A stretch of DNA of 35,356 nucleotides, taken from NCBI GenBank assembly GCA_003648635.1, contig QMPQ01000007.1, forward strand, positions 1 through 35,356, in the 5' to 3' direction. Within the stretch, counting starts at the first letter, position 1. Each line of letters starts with the position of its first letter. The position numbers and the translations under genes were made by a program. The DNA is from Bacteroidota bacterium. Its GTDB lineage: Bacteria; Bacteroidota; Bacteroidia; Bacteroidales; GCA-2748055. The notes under the pieces were generated by a model. The model saw nothing but the letters and a program-made list of their open reading frames with translations. It was not told the DNA's origin and did not search any database. Below, in pieces: positions 16,943 to 24,108 of the stretch.

Positions 16943-17578
16943 ATGGCATCAAGAGAAACACCGGAAGTAAATGGAGGATCACTGGCTGATATTGCCTTTC
17001 TCCTGTTAATATTCTTCCTGGTTACTACTACCATGGATACCGACACCGGGATCACCAGGCTGTTGCCTCCAGAACCCGATCCAGAACAGGAAGATGTTGA
17101 AGTGAGGGTAAACAAGCGAAATGTGCTGGTGGTGCTTCTCAACCGAAGCGACCTGCTGATGGTGGGTGGAGAAGTAATGGATAGGCTTGCTTTGAAAGAC
17201 AAGACCATTGAGTTCTTCACCAATCCGCTGTACAAAGAAGATCTGCCAGTTATGGAAGAGACTGAAATACAGTTTCCTCCTGGTAGTTCATCTCTTCTTC
17301 CCGAAGATGGAATGTGGAGGGGCGAGGTCTCCAAAGGGGTGATTTCGCTTCAAAACGACCGTTCAACCACCTACGGGAAATACCTGCAGGTTCAGAACGA
17401 GTTAGTTGCAGCGGTAAACACTTTGAGAAATGACTTCTGTAACCTATACTTCGACAAGGATTACAGTGAGCTAAACACAAATAATCCCATTGAAGAGGAG
17501 ATACAGCTGGGAATCCGGAAGAGGTATAAGATGAATATTTCCGAATCGGAACCTAAAAGTATAGGAGGGCGTAACTAA
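16943..17578 (+). CDS. exbD: ExbD/TolR-family protein, first copy
   Basis: ExbD-type proteins have a single N-terminal membrane helix with an essential aspartate and a periplasmic domain, and work with ExbB to convert proton flow into movement. Here the helix is LADIAFLLLIFFLVTTTMD (about residues 14-32), with the conserved Asp in LADIAF. A Pro-rich turn (RLLPPEPDPEQ) follows, then a periplasmic domain of about 170 residues. At 211 residues it is longer than typical ExbD (about 140) and carries an extra segment around 95-160. It overlaps the second exbD by one base in TAATG, so translation is probably coupled. Confidence 0.9.
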   Translation: MASRETPEVNGGSLADIAFLLLIFFLVTTTMDTDTGITRLLPPEPDPEQEDVEVRVNKRNVLVVLLNRSDLLMVGGEVMDRLALKDKTIEFFTNPLYKEDLPVMEETEIQFPPGSSSLLPEDGMWRGEVSKGVISLQNDRSTTYGKYLQVQNELVAAVNTLRNDFCNLYFDKDYSELNTNNPIEEEIQLGIRKRYKMNISESEPKSIGGRN

Positions 17579-18078
17579 TGTCTAAATTCAGAAAAAAAGG
17601 TGGGAAAGGTCTTCAGAAGATCAACACCTCTTCTCTTCCCGACATTGTTTTCATGCTGTTGTTCTTTTTCATGGTGGCAACAACAATGAGGGAAACTGAG
17701 ATTCAGGTAAGAGTTAAAGTTCCTGAAGCCACAGAGGTAAAGAAGCTGGAGAAGAAATCTCTTGTGAGTTACATCTACATCGGACGCCCCATTGCACACG
17801 TGGCCAGGATGTATGGAACTGAACCCCTGATTCAGCTTAATGACAAGCTGGTCAGTGAGGAGGGTATCCCCTATGAGGCGATTCAGGACTTTGTTCTGTT
17901 TGAGAGGGAAAAACTTCCCGAAGCTGATAAGAGCAAAATGGTCATATCCATGAGGGTCGACCAGGATATTTCTATGGGTAAAGTAGATGATGTGAAACAG
18001 TCGCTCAGAAGAGCAAAAGCTTTGATTATCAACTATTCTGCTAAGAAGGAATATAGAAATCAGGGAAGACAAAGGTAA
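17578..18078 (+). CDS. exbD: ExbD/TolR-family protein, second copy
   Basis: This is the second ExbD-type subunit of the operon, 166 residues. The short cytoplasmic lead is basic (MSKFRKKGGKGLQKINTSS). The single span SLPDIVFMLLFFFMVATTM carries the conserved Asp in PDIVF. A periplasmic domain (IQVRVKVPEATEVKKLE onward) follows. The first ExbD has a longer periplasmic part, so the two may form heteromers or couple to different partners. The start overlaps the previous stop in TAATG. A strong terminator follows 22 bp after the stop. No tonB or TonB-dependent receptor gene is in the window, so the target cannot be named. Confidence 0.9.
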   Translation: MSKFRKKGGKGLQKINTSSLPDIVFMLLFFFMVATTMRETEIQVRVKVPEATEVKKLEKKSLVSYIYIGRPIAHVARMYGTEPLIQLNDKLVSEEGIPYEAIQDFVLFEREKLPEADKSKMVISMRVDQDISMGKVDDVKQSLRRAKALIINYSAKKEYRNQGRQR

Positions 18079-18099
18079 CAGGATTAGATCCAAACATAC

Positions 18100-18134
18100 A
18101 GAGGGCGCCCATATGGGTTGCCCTCTTTTTTTTT
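18100..18134 (+). terminator. Intrinsic terminator of the Exb operon
   Basis: AGAGGGC pairs with GCCCTCT around a nested CCCATATGGG palindrome, and nine Ts follow on the plus strand. It ends the exbB-exbD transcript. Confidence 0.85.
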
Positions 18135-18194
18135 CTTATACTCAGCCATATATAGTTTCGCAGCTGAAATAAGAAAACCTGAAGAGAATAAGGG

Positions 18195-19178
18195 TTATTC
18201 GTATAGGGCGGCGTAAACCTGGTCAACCATGTCCTGGAAGGTCTCAGGCTGATCAAAGAGAGAACGTTTCTTCATGAAGCGCTCTGTGTGGTATAATAGC
18301 TTGGTTTTATCTGAGCCTGTATACTTTTCTATGGAACTATCAAAGTAGAGCTCACTGATGTTTTTATCGTACAGTTTCTTTACCGAGTTCCCGATGCCAA
18401 AAAGCAGGTAATATTTGGAGATCTGTTTGGCCGGATTCTCATAGTCGCAATAGATTTTATCCACGTAGGTTCCATTCTCATAAATCACCACCTCCCTGAC
18501 AAATCCCTCATAGGTATAGAAGACCCACTCCCCATGGCGCTGGCGTGTCTTTTTAAATCCCTGGACCTTGATGGTCCCATCATTATAAAATTCCATCTCG
18601 GGCACATACATCTTACCACTGGGTGCCTTTAGTTTGCCATTCACCAGGTTTCGGTCCTCAATGCCGAAATAACTCAGATAAGGCATGTCACGAATAATCT
18701 CCTCCGGATTTGAGGCATCTTCAGGCTTCTGGTAATTGGCACCAGCAAATACCTCTTCTGCTTGCTCAATAAACAGCTCCTGTTCATAAATACCATCCTC
18801 ATAAGCCTTCCTATCCCTCAATTTGGAAATAAGAAGCCCCATATCGCTGTGTTGGCTGCCACTCAGATCTGCCAGTCCCATGGATGTAAGAATCAACTCC
18901 TTTTCATTTCTGAAGAGAAAGGTGTTGAGTTTATCATGATGCAGAATCCTCAGGTTCTTGTACTCCTTGAACCAACGCTGGCCCCGGGTCTGGTTCCGCT
19001 CCTTCCCATATACCAGTGTAATGCGGACATTCCGTTGATCAGCCTGCTGAAACCTCAGGATAACACTTTCATGTAATTTCAGCACCGGGGCGAAGAAAAC
19101 AATCTCATTGTTGGCCTCCGAAATCATACGGTCAATCTGGTATGATGTCCCAACAGGTGACAGGAATTCAGCAGCCAT
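18195..19178 (-). CDS. PLD-like domain protein with MORN-like repeats, function unknown
   Basis: The 327-residue protein lacks a signal peptide and is probably cytoplasmic. Residues 1 to about 145 resemble the phospholipase D fold (SPVGTSYQIDRMISEANNEIVFFAP, NVRITLVYGKERN, then LHHDKLNTFLFRNEKELILTSMGLAD). The motif keeps His-x-Lys but lacks the Asp of HxKxxxxD and has a degenerate GSxN part, so catalysis is doubtful. Residues about 190-240 contain antitoxin/MORN-like units (MEFYNDGTIKVQGF, RHGEWVFYTYEGFVREVVIYENG). The rest is mixed, with a C-terminal helix. It is a single-gene unit convergent with the Exb operon. I do not recognise a named family for the whole protein. Confidence 0.78.
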   Translation of the reverse strand: MAAEFLSPVGTSYQIDRMISEANNEIVFFAPVLKLHESVILRFQQADQRNVRITLVYGKERNQTRGQRWFKEYKNLRILHHDKLNTFLFRNEKELILTSMGLADLSGSQHSDMGLLISKLRDRKAYEDGIYEQELFIEQAEEVFAGANYQKPEDASNPEEIIRDMPYLSYFGIEDRNLVNGKLKAPSGKMYVPEMEFYNDGTIKVQGFKKTRQRHGEWVFYTYEGFVREVVIYENGTYVDKIYCDYENPAKQISKYYLLFGIGNSVKKLYDKNISELYFDSSIEKYTGSDKTKLLYHTERFMKKRSLFDQPETFQDMVDQVYAALYE

Positions 19179-19294
19179 AAATTCTATCCTAAAAGTTATA
19201 TCAATTTGTTCCTAACGAAATTATAGAAAAAACAAACCCCTTTCAAAGGAAATATTAACAGTCAAAGGCTTTGAGAAAGTTTCCTTTCGGGTAG

Positions 19295-19323
19295 AAAAAA
19301 AAAGCCCTGATCAAATCAGGGCT
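19295..19323 (-). terminator. Intrinsic terminator downstream of tRNA-Arg
   Basis: On the minus strand AGCCCTGAT-TTG-ATCAGGGCT forms a perfect 9-bp stem followed by a run of eight Ts. It lies 15 bp beyond the tRNA 3' end and probably ends a transcript that may also include the upstream DUF4389/DUF4870/M48 genes. Confidence 0.88.
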
Positions 19324-19337
19324 GAAAGTTATGTATG

Positions 19338-19410
19338 TGACTCCAGGAGGACTCGAACCCCCACCATGGGAACCGGAATCCCACGTTCTATCCAGTTAAA
19401 CTATGGAGCC
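19338..19410 (-). tRNA. tRNA-Arg(CCG)
   Basis: On the minus strand GGCTCCA pairs with TGGAGTC (one G-U pair), with discriminator A. The anticodon stem TGGGA/TCCCA encloses TTCCGGT, giving anticodon CCG for the CGG arginine codon. The T loop has GGTTCGAGT. CCA is not encoded. It starts 29 bp after the stop of the shifted M48 frame, on the same strand, and a terminator follows. Confidence 0.95.
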
Positions 19411-19439
19411 GGAATGGACCGCAAAGTTAATATTTTTTG

Positions 19440-19601
19440 CTAAAGCTCAGCTCTTATAAGCTCCCAATCCAGATCAATGGGTTCCGCTTCAAAATCCTTT
19501 GCAGGCTTGAAGGAGAGCGCCTCTCTGATCCGGGAATGGAAGCTTGGATGAGTGGAGATGATCTCAAAATGTTGTATTAATTCATTGTCCATCTCCTCCC
19601 C
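19440..19601 (-). pseudogene. Out-of-frame C-terminal remainder of the M48 peptidase gene
   Basis: After the GGGG run (CCCC at 19598-19601 on the plus strand) a second reading frame continues with GEEMDNELIQHFEIISTHPSFHSRIREAL and so on to a TAG at 19440-19442. STHPSFHSRI is the LSTHPSTPERI motif found near the C-terminus of M48 peptidases. One extra G would join it to the upstream frame, giving a normal protein of about 258 residues. This is either a real frameshift mutation or a sequencing error. Confidence 0.75.
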
Positions 19602-20215
19602 AGCTTTCTGAAGAGGGTGGCCAAAGATCGCGGTTCAATGGAAGCTGTTTCAAGCAGCTTTGCTGCAAACAGGTCTGCCTCCTCCTCCTGCTTTCGGTCA
19701 AAACTGGTGGAAGTAAGCAGCTCGCTTACCTCCCCGATCACATATTGATCTCCAGATGTGAGGATCTCAATTCCCAGCTCCTTGATAAGTCGTGAAACTA
19801 CATGTCGTTCCTCCACATGACCCATCTCATGCGCTATAACTGCTGCAAGCTCCTCTGGTGTATCACAGAAAGCCAGGAGCCCGGTTGAGATCAGGATGTT
19901 TCCTCCCGGCACGGTAAAGGCATTGATCATTTCGCTGTCAAACACTACAAAATGGTAATTATATTCAGAATCCTCCAAACCCTCTTCCAGGCGGTCTGCG
20001 ATCACCCTGACCGCCGAATCGACGCGACTGTTATCAAACTCTCCGAAGACAGGATTCAAGAGGATCAGATCCACATAGACTTCCCCCAACTTCTCCTCTT
20101 TGTGGATGCTTATGAGCTGAGGATCCTCTGGATAGGAAAAGAGCGAAAATACCAGCCAGATGAGTCCAAAAACCCCCAGCAACACAAGCAGATCCCGAAG
20201 AATAGTTCTTTGCAT
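19577..20215 (-). CDS. M48-family zinc metallopeptidase, membrane-anchored, C-terminus frameshifted
   Basis: An N-terminal membrane helix (LRDLLVLLGVFGLIWLVFSLF, residues 7-27) anchors a peptidase domain on the periplasmic side. The active site is HEMGH at 129-133, and the third zinc ligand is probably E177 in QEEEADLFAAKLL. NAFTVPGGNILISTGLL is the typical M48 strand before it. The frame ends abruptly in GRRWTMN after 212 residues, and the conserved STHPS segment continues in another frame (separate entry). M48 proteases of this type often degrade misfolded envelope proteins; that role here is inferred. The gene is last in a minus-strand run: 9 nt from the DUF4870-type gene, which is 27 nt from the DUF4389-type gene. 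Confidence 0.85.
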   Translation of the reverse strand: MQRTILRDLLVLLGVFGLIWLVFSLFSYPEDPQLISIHKEEKLGEVYVDLILLNPVFGEFDNSRVDSAVRVIADRLEEGLEDSEYNYHFVVFDSEMINAFTVPGGNILISTGLLAFCDTPEELAAVIAHEMGHVEERHVVSRLIKELGIEILTSGDQYVIGEVSELLTSTSFDRKQEEEADLFAAKLLETASIEPRSLATLFRKLGRRWTMN

Positions 20216-20224
20216 CTTTGAGAT

Positions 20225-20710
20225 TTACTGGCGAGGGGGTCTGTTGCTGAAAGTGGATTGATCCCGCTCCGGCCTGATCCGATAAACCTGGTGGTAGGCC
20301 AGCTTACCGAAAAATAGGAAATAGTAAAAAACTCCTTTCCTGGCCTTCACAGCTCCAACAATGCTAAAGATAAAGTATACCAGGTTGGCTGTTGCTACCA
20401 TCACCAGGTATCCCCAGTAGAATCCGAAAAAATCCAGATCCCTGGCAAAATTAACAATGGTCCACACCACGAGTCCCGAATTCAAAAGCGTAACAGGAAT
20501 CTGGGAATACAGAGACTGCAGCGTATGAAACTGAACGAATCTTCCCTTATCCCGGTTCACATAGTAGTAAATAATGGCAGCCACCAGGTTCAGGATGGGA
20601 AGTGGCAGCCCCATAGCTGCGGTTGCAAACATCATGAAGTATGCCCCCATGGCATCTTCTTTGACTCTGGTCTCGATCTGATCGGGCTGTGGGAGTGGAT
20701 GATAGTCCAT
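20225..20710 (-). CDS. DUF4870-type membrane protein
   Basis: The 161-residue protein has hydrophobic segments at about 22-50 (GAYFMMFATAAMGLPLPILNLVAAIIYYY), 72-92 (VTLLNSGLVVWTIVNFA) and 97-120 (YWGYLVMVATANLVYFIFSIVGA). VNRDKGRFVQFHTLQSLYSQI is the conserved loop of the DUF4870/Tic20-like group (compare KSRFVRFHALQAL). Its first residues are Pro- and Gln-rich. The function of the family is unknown to me. It lies between the DUF4389-type gene and the M48 peptidase gene with short gaps, so the three are probably one transcript. Confidence 0.82.
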   Translation of the reverse strand: MDYHPLPQPDQIETRVKEDAMGAYFMMFATAAMGLPLPILNLVAAIIYYYVNRDKGRFVQFHTLQSLYSQIPVTLLNSGLVVWTIVNFARDLDFFGFYWGYLVMVATANLVYFIFSIVGAVKARKGVFYYFLFFGKLAYHQVYRIRPERDQSTFSNRPPRQ

Positions 20711-20737
20711 ATTCTTTATATGTTGATGTTCCGGGAT

Positions 20738-21337
20738 CTATACCTCATCTGGCAGTTCATCACCCGTAAAAGGTGGATAGGTATCAGTCATGTACATCAT
20801 GTAAAGACTCACCCGCAACTGCCATCGTATTTGTCCAGTTACCCAATCGAACATAAAATCCGGATACTTGGCGGTGAATAGTACGATCCACCAGGCCAGA
20901 AAGGTTAATATGCCTACAAACCAGGCCCTGAATATCAGGATAAACATATGTGGCAGGTAGACATAAAAAATCCCGAAAAACAGCCTTATCAACATCAATC
21001 CCCGGTTTACCTTTTCAGGATAGGGCACGACCAGATCGGTATTTTCATCGGTCGAATTAATCCCGAAGGCCGGGTAACCATCCGATACATTGTACATCCT
21101 GGCGTTTACTCGCAAGCTCCATTTCATGAGCCCTACCTGGAATTCAAACATACTCTGGGGGTAGCGCCCGGTAAAAAGAATGACCCAGAAGGCCGCAAAT
21201 TGAAGAATAGCTCCCCATAAGCTTACAAACATTAAAATGAAGACATGTGGAATAAGGATGTAAATCCAGCCAAACAGGGTTCTAAGCAATAGCTCACCTC
21301 TGGAATAGCGCTCCTGATGTTGAATGGTTAATTTCAT
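20738..21337 (-). CDS. DUF4389-type membrane protein with internal duplication
   Basis: The 199 residues are built from two copies of one unit: LLLRTLFGWIYILIPHVFILMF...FWVILFTGRYPQSMFEFQVGLMKWSLRVNARMY...GYPAF and LMLIRLFFGIFYVYLPHMFILIF...WWIVLFTAKYPDFMFDWVTGQIRWQLRVSLYMM...TYPPF. Each unit has two hydrophobic helices followed by an amphipathic segment, so four spans are likely. The layout matches DUF4389 proteins, whose role is unknown. It is the first gene of the run leading to the DUF4870-type and M48 genes. It diverges from leuS with about 115 bp between the starts. Confidence 0.82.
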   Translation of the reverse strand: MKLTIQHQERYSRGELLLRTLFGWIYILIPHVFILMFVSLWGAILQFAAFWVILFTGRYPQSMFEFQVGLMKWSLRVNARMYNVSDGYPAFGINSTDENTDLVVPYPEKVNRGLMLIRLFFGIFYVYLPHMFILIFRAWFVGILTFLAWWIVLFTAKYPDFMFDWVTGQIRWQLRVSLYMMYMTDTYPPFTGDELPDEV

Positions 21338-21396
21338 AGGTTCAAGTTTTATTTACAATGAATTTCGTAAAAAAAACCCCTTCATGTCAACTCTTT

Positions 21397-21429
21397 TTTG
21401 TTAAAATAAAGCAAAATAGGCTAATTTCG
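21397..21429 (+). promoter_or_regulatory. Putative leuS promoter
   Basis: TTTG (21397-21400), a 21-bp spacer and TAATTTCG (21422-21429, one mismatch from TAnnTTTG) form a plausible Bacteroidota promoter. The start codon at 21454 is 24 nt downstream. Its position supports 21454 over the upstream ATG at 21358, which would lie before the promoter. Confidence 0.5.
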
Positions 21430-21453
21430 CACACTGAATCAGAAGCTGACAGA

Positions 21454-24108
21454 ATGGAGTATAAATTTGCAGATATTGAGAAACGGTGGCAGGACTACTG
21501 GGAAGATAACCATACCTTCAAAACAGAGGATGACTTCTCAAAGCCAAAGTTTTATGTCTTGGATATGTTTCCCTACCCTTCAGGATCGGGCTTGCATGTG
21601 GGTCACCCCGAAGGATATACAGCAACTGATATTGTTGCCCGTTATAAAAGGATGAATGGCTTCAATGTGTTACACCCAATGGGATGGGATGCCTTTGGAC
21701 TGCCTGCAGAGCAGTATGCCATAGAAACCGGGACTCATCCCTCCCTGACAACACAAAACAACTGTGATAATTTCCGCAGACAAATCAAGGCACTGGGATT
21801 GGGATATGACTGGGACCGTGAGATAAATACCACCGATCCCGGCTATTTCAAATGGACCCAGTGGATCTTTATCCGCCTGTACAACACCTGGTTTGATGAG
21901 GAGCTTCAAAAGGGGCGTCCCATTGCAGAGCTAGATATACCTGCAGAAATCAAAGCTGCTGGAGAAGCGGCCGTCACGGAATACATTGTAGAAAAACGAC
22001 TGGCTTATTACGACGATGCTCAGGTATGGTGGTGCCCCCACTGCAGAATTGTCTGTTCCAACGAAGAGGTGCTTAATGACGGAATGCATGAAAAATGCGG
22101 AAATCCTGTAGAAAGAAAGAATCTAAAGCAATGGATGCTTCGAATTCCGCTTTACGCTGAAAGATTGCTGGCAGGATTAGAGAAGGTCGATTGGCCGGAA
22201 GGTGTTAAAGATATGCAGCGCAACTGGATCGGTCGCTCGACAGGGGCCGAGGTAGATTTCAAGGTGGAAGGCGCCAATGAAACCCTCCGGGTATTTACAA
22301 CGCGTCCGGATACGCTTTTCGGTGCTACGTACATGGTGGTTGCACCCGAGCATCCACTGTTGGATACATTTGCAACAGCAGGACAGAAATCCACGGTGGA
22401 TGCCTATGTGGCACAGGCCGGACTAAAATCAGAGCTGGACCGTTCCGATCTCTCCCGCGAGAAAAGCGGGGTCTTTACAGGCACCTATGCCATCAATCCT
22501 GTAAATAATGCAAAGGTCCCCATCTGGGTAGCCGATTATGTGCTGATGGGATATGGCACCGGGGCCATCATGGCTGTTCCCTGTCACGACACCCGCGACT
22601 TTGAATTTGCCTCCGCATTTGGACTTTCGATCCCTTGCATACTCGATCCGGATACCGATGATAAAGTCTTGCGTGAACAGGTAATACAGGGCTTAGCCTG
22701 CTGGATTGGCGATGGTCGCTATATAAACTCCGCCTCGGAGGAGACAGGACTTGATATCAACGGGCTTTCCAAGGAAGAAGGGATTGCAACATGCATAAAG
22801 TGGCTGCACCAGAATAAACTTGGAACTGAAGCCATCAATTACAAGATCAGGGACTGGCTCTTTAGCCGGCAACGTTACTGGGGAGAGCCCTTCCCGATAA
22901 TTCACTGGGAGGATGGAGAGATTACATTGCTGGAGGAGTCCCAACTGCCTCTGCAACTTCCCGAACTGGAAAAGTATGAACCGGGCAGCCATGGGGAATC
23001 GCCTCTGGCCAATGCCACTGAATGGCTCCACGTAAGGGATGAAAATGGTCGGAAAGGCAAGCGTGAAACCAATACCATGCCACAGTGGGCCGGATCATGC
23101 TGGTACTACCTCAGGTACATTGATCCCAAAAATGATAAAGAGCCCTTCTCCAAAGCCAAAGAAAACTACTGGCTTCCGGTGGATCTCTATGTGGGGGGAG
23201 CTGAACATGCAGTACTTCACTTGCTCTACAGCCGCTTTTGGCACAAAGTATTGTTCGATCTGGGCATAGTCTCTACCGATGAGCCCTATACAAAGCTGTT
23301 TAATCAGGGGATGATCCTTGCCTTTGCTTATGAAACTGAAGCCGGAGCCAAAGTAAGTAGCGACCTGGTGGTGGAACGGGATGGTTCGTTTTTTCATACT
23401 GGTACTGGCGAAAAGCTTACTCAGATTGTGGCTAAAATGTCCAAATCATTGAAAAATGTGGTGAATCCGGACGATGTGGTAAGGGTTTTTGGAGCTGATT
23501 CACTTCGCCTCTATGAGATGTTTCTTGGACCTCTCGACGCAGTAAAACCCTGGGTTGAAAACGGGGTCAAGGGTGTTTACAACTTCCTGAACCGCGTACA
23601 CAGGTTTTTTGCAGATACATCCCACTACCATGAGGGTGAAGAGGATCAGGAGCTAAGGAAGTCGCTTCACGCCACCATTAAAAAGGTGGGTGGCGATGTG
23701 GAGGCACTTCATTTTAACACCGCCATCTCGCAGATGATGATCTTTACCAATCTCGCTATAAAGAAGGGTAAGATAACCCGGACTAGTGCAGAAGCTTTCA
23801 TCAGGGTGCTGGGCCCCTTTGCTCCTCACCTGGCTGAGGAGATATGGAGTATTTTGGGGAACAGTGGCTCCATTGCTGAAGCACCATGGCCCCCATTTGA
23901 TGAATCCATGCTCCAGGAAGACTCTCACGAATATCCTGTCATGATCAATGGGAAACTCAGGTTTAAAATTCTACTTCCTCTTAATATGGCAGAAGAGGAG
24001 ATCAAAGAGCAGGTCCTGTCTCATGAAACCGCTCAGAAGTGGACCGAAGGAGCTGATCCCAAGCGGTTCATTCATGTTCCTAAAAAGATTATCAATATCG
24101 TGGTATGA
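21454..24108 (+). CDS. leuS: Leucyl-tRNA synthetase
   Basis: This class I synthetase charges tRNA-Leu. I use the ATG at 21454 (MEYKFADIEKRWQDYW), the standard LeuRS N-terminus; the 32 extra residues of the track have no family counterpart and precede the likely promoter. The product has 884 residues. HIGH appears as PYPSGSGLHVGH (40-51) and KMSKS is at 661-665. A zinc-type insertion (CPHCRIVC...KCGNPV) and the CP1 editing domain (TTRPDTLFGATYMVVAPEHPL and YGTGAIMAVPCHDTRD, with the conserved Asp that blocks mischarged amino acids) are visible. The C-terminal anticodon and tRNA-binding parts are complete, ending IHVPKKIINIVV. The stop overlaps the next start in ATGA. Confidence 0.97.
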   Translation: MEYKFADIEKRWQDYWEDNHTFKTEDDFSKPKFYVLDMFPYPSGSGLHVGHPEGYTATDIVARYKRMNGFNVLHPMGWDAFGLPAEQYAIETGTHPSLTTQNNCDNFRRQIKALGLGYDWDREINTTDPGYFKWTQWIFIRLYNTWFDEELQKGRPIAELDIPAEIKAAGEAAVTEYIVEKRLAYYDDAQVWWCPHCRIVCSNEEVLNDGMHEKCGNPVERKNLKQWMLRIPLYAERLLAGLEKVDWPEGVKDMQRNWIGRSTGAEVDFKVEGANETLRVFTTRPDTLFGATYMVVAPEHPLLDTFATAGQKSTVDAYVAQAGLKSELDRSDLSREKSGVFTGTYAINPVNNAKVPIWVADYVLMGYGTGAIMAVPCHDTRDFEFASAFGLSIPCILDPDTDDKVLREQVIQGLACWIGDGRYINSASEETGLDINGLSKEEGIATCIKWLHQNKLGTEAINYKIRDWLFSRQRYWGEPFPIIHWEDGEITLLEESQLPLQLPELEKYEPGSHGESPLANATEWLHVRDENGRKGKRETNTMPQWAGSCWYYLRYIDPKNDKEPFSKAKENYWLPVDLYVGGAEHAVLHLLYSRFWHKVLFDLGIVSTDEPYTKLFNQGMILAFAYETEAGAKVSSDLVVERDGSFFHTGTGEKLTQIVAKMSKSLKNVVNPDDVVRVFGADSLRLYEMFLGPLDAVKPWVENGVKGVYNFLNRVHRFFADTSHYHEGEEDQELRKSLHATIKKVGGDVEALHFNTAISQMMIFTNLAIKKGKITRTSAEAFIRVLGPFAPHLAEEIWSILGNSGSIAEAPWPPFDESMLQEDSHEYPVMINGKLRFKILLPLNMAEEEIKEQVLSHETAQKWTEGADPKRFIHVPKKIINIVV

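Noticed and set aside
18195-19178. Active HKD nuclease or phospholipase
   Set aside because: The Asp of HxKxxxxD and the downstream GSxN are not present, so I describe the domain only as PLD-like.
21358-21453. N-terminal extension of leuS in the ORF track
   Set aside because: These 32 residues lie upstream of the standard LeuRS N-terminus and cover the putative promoter TTTG-N21-TAATTTCG.
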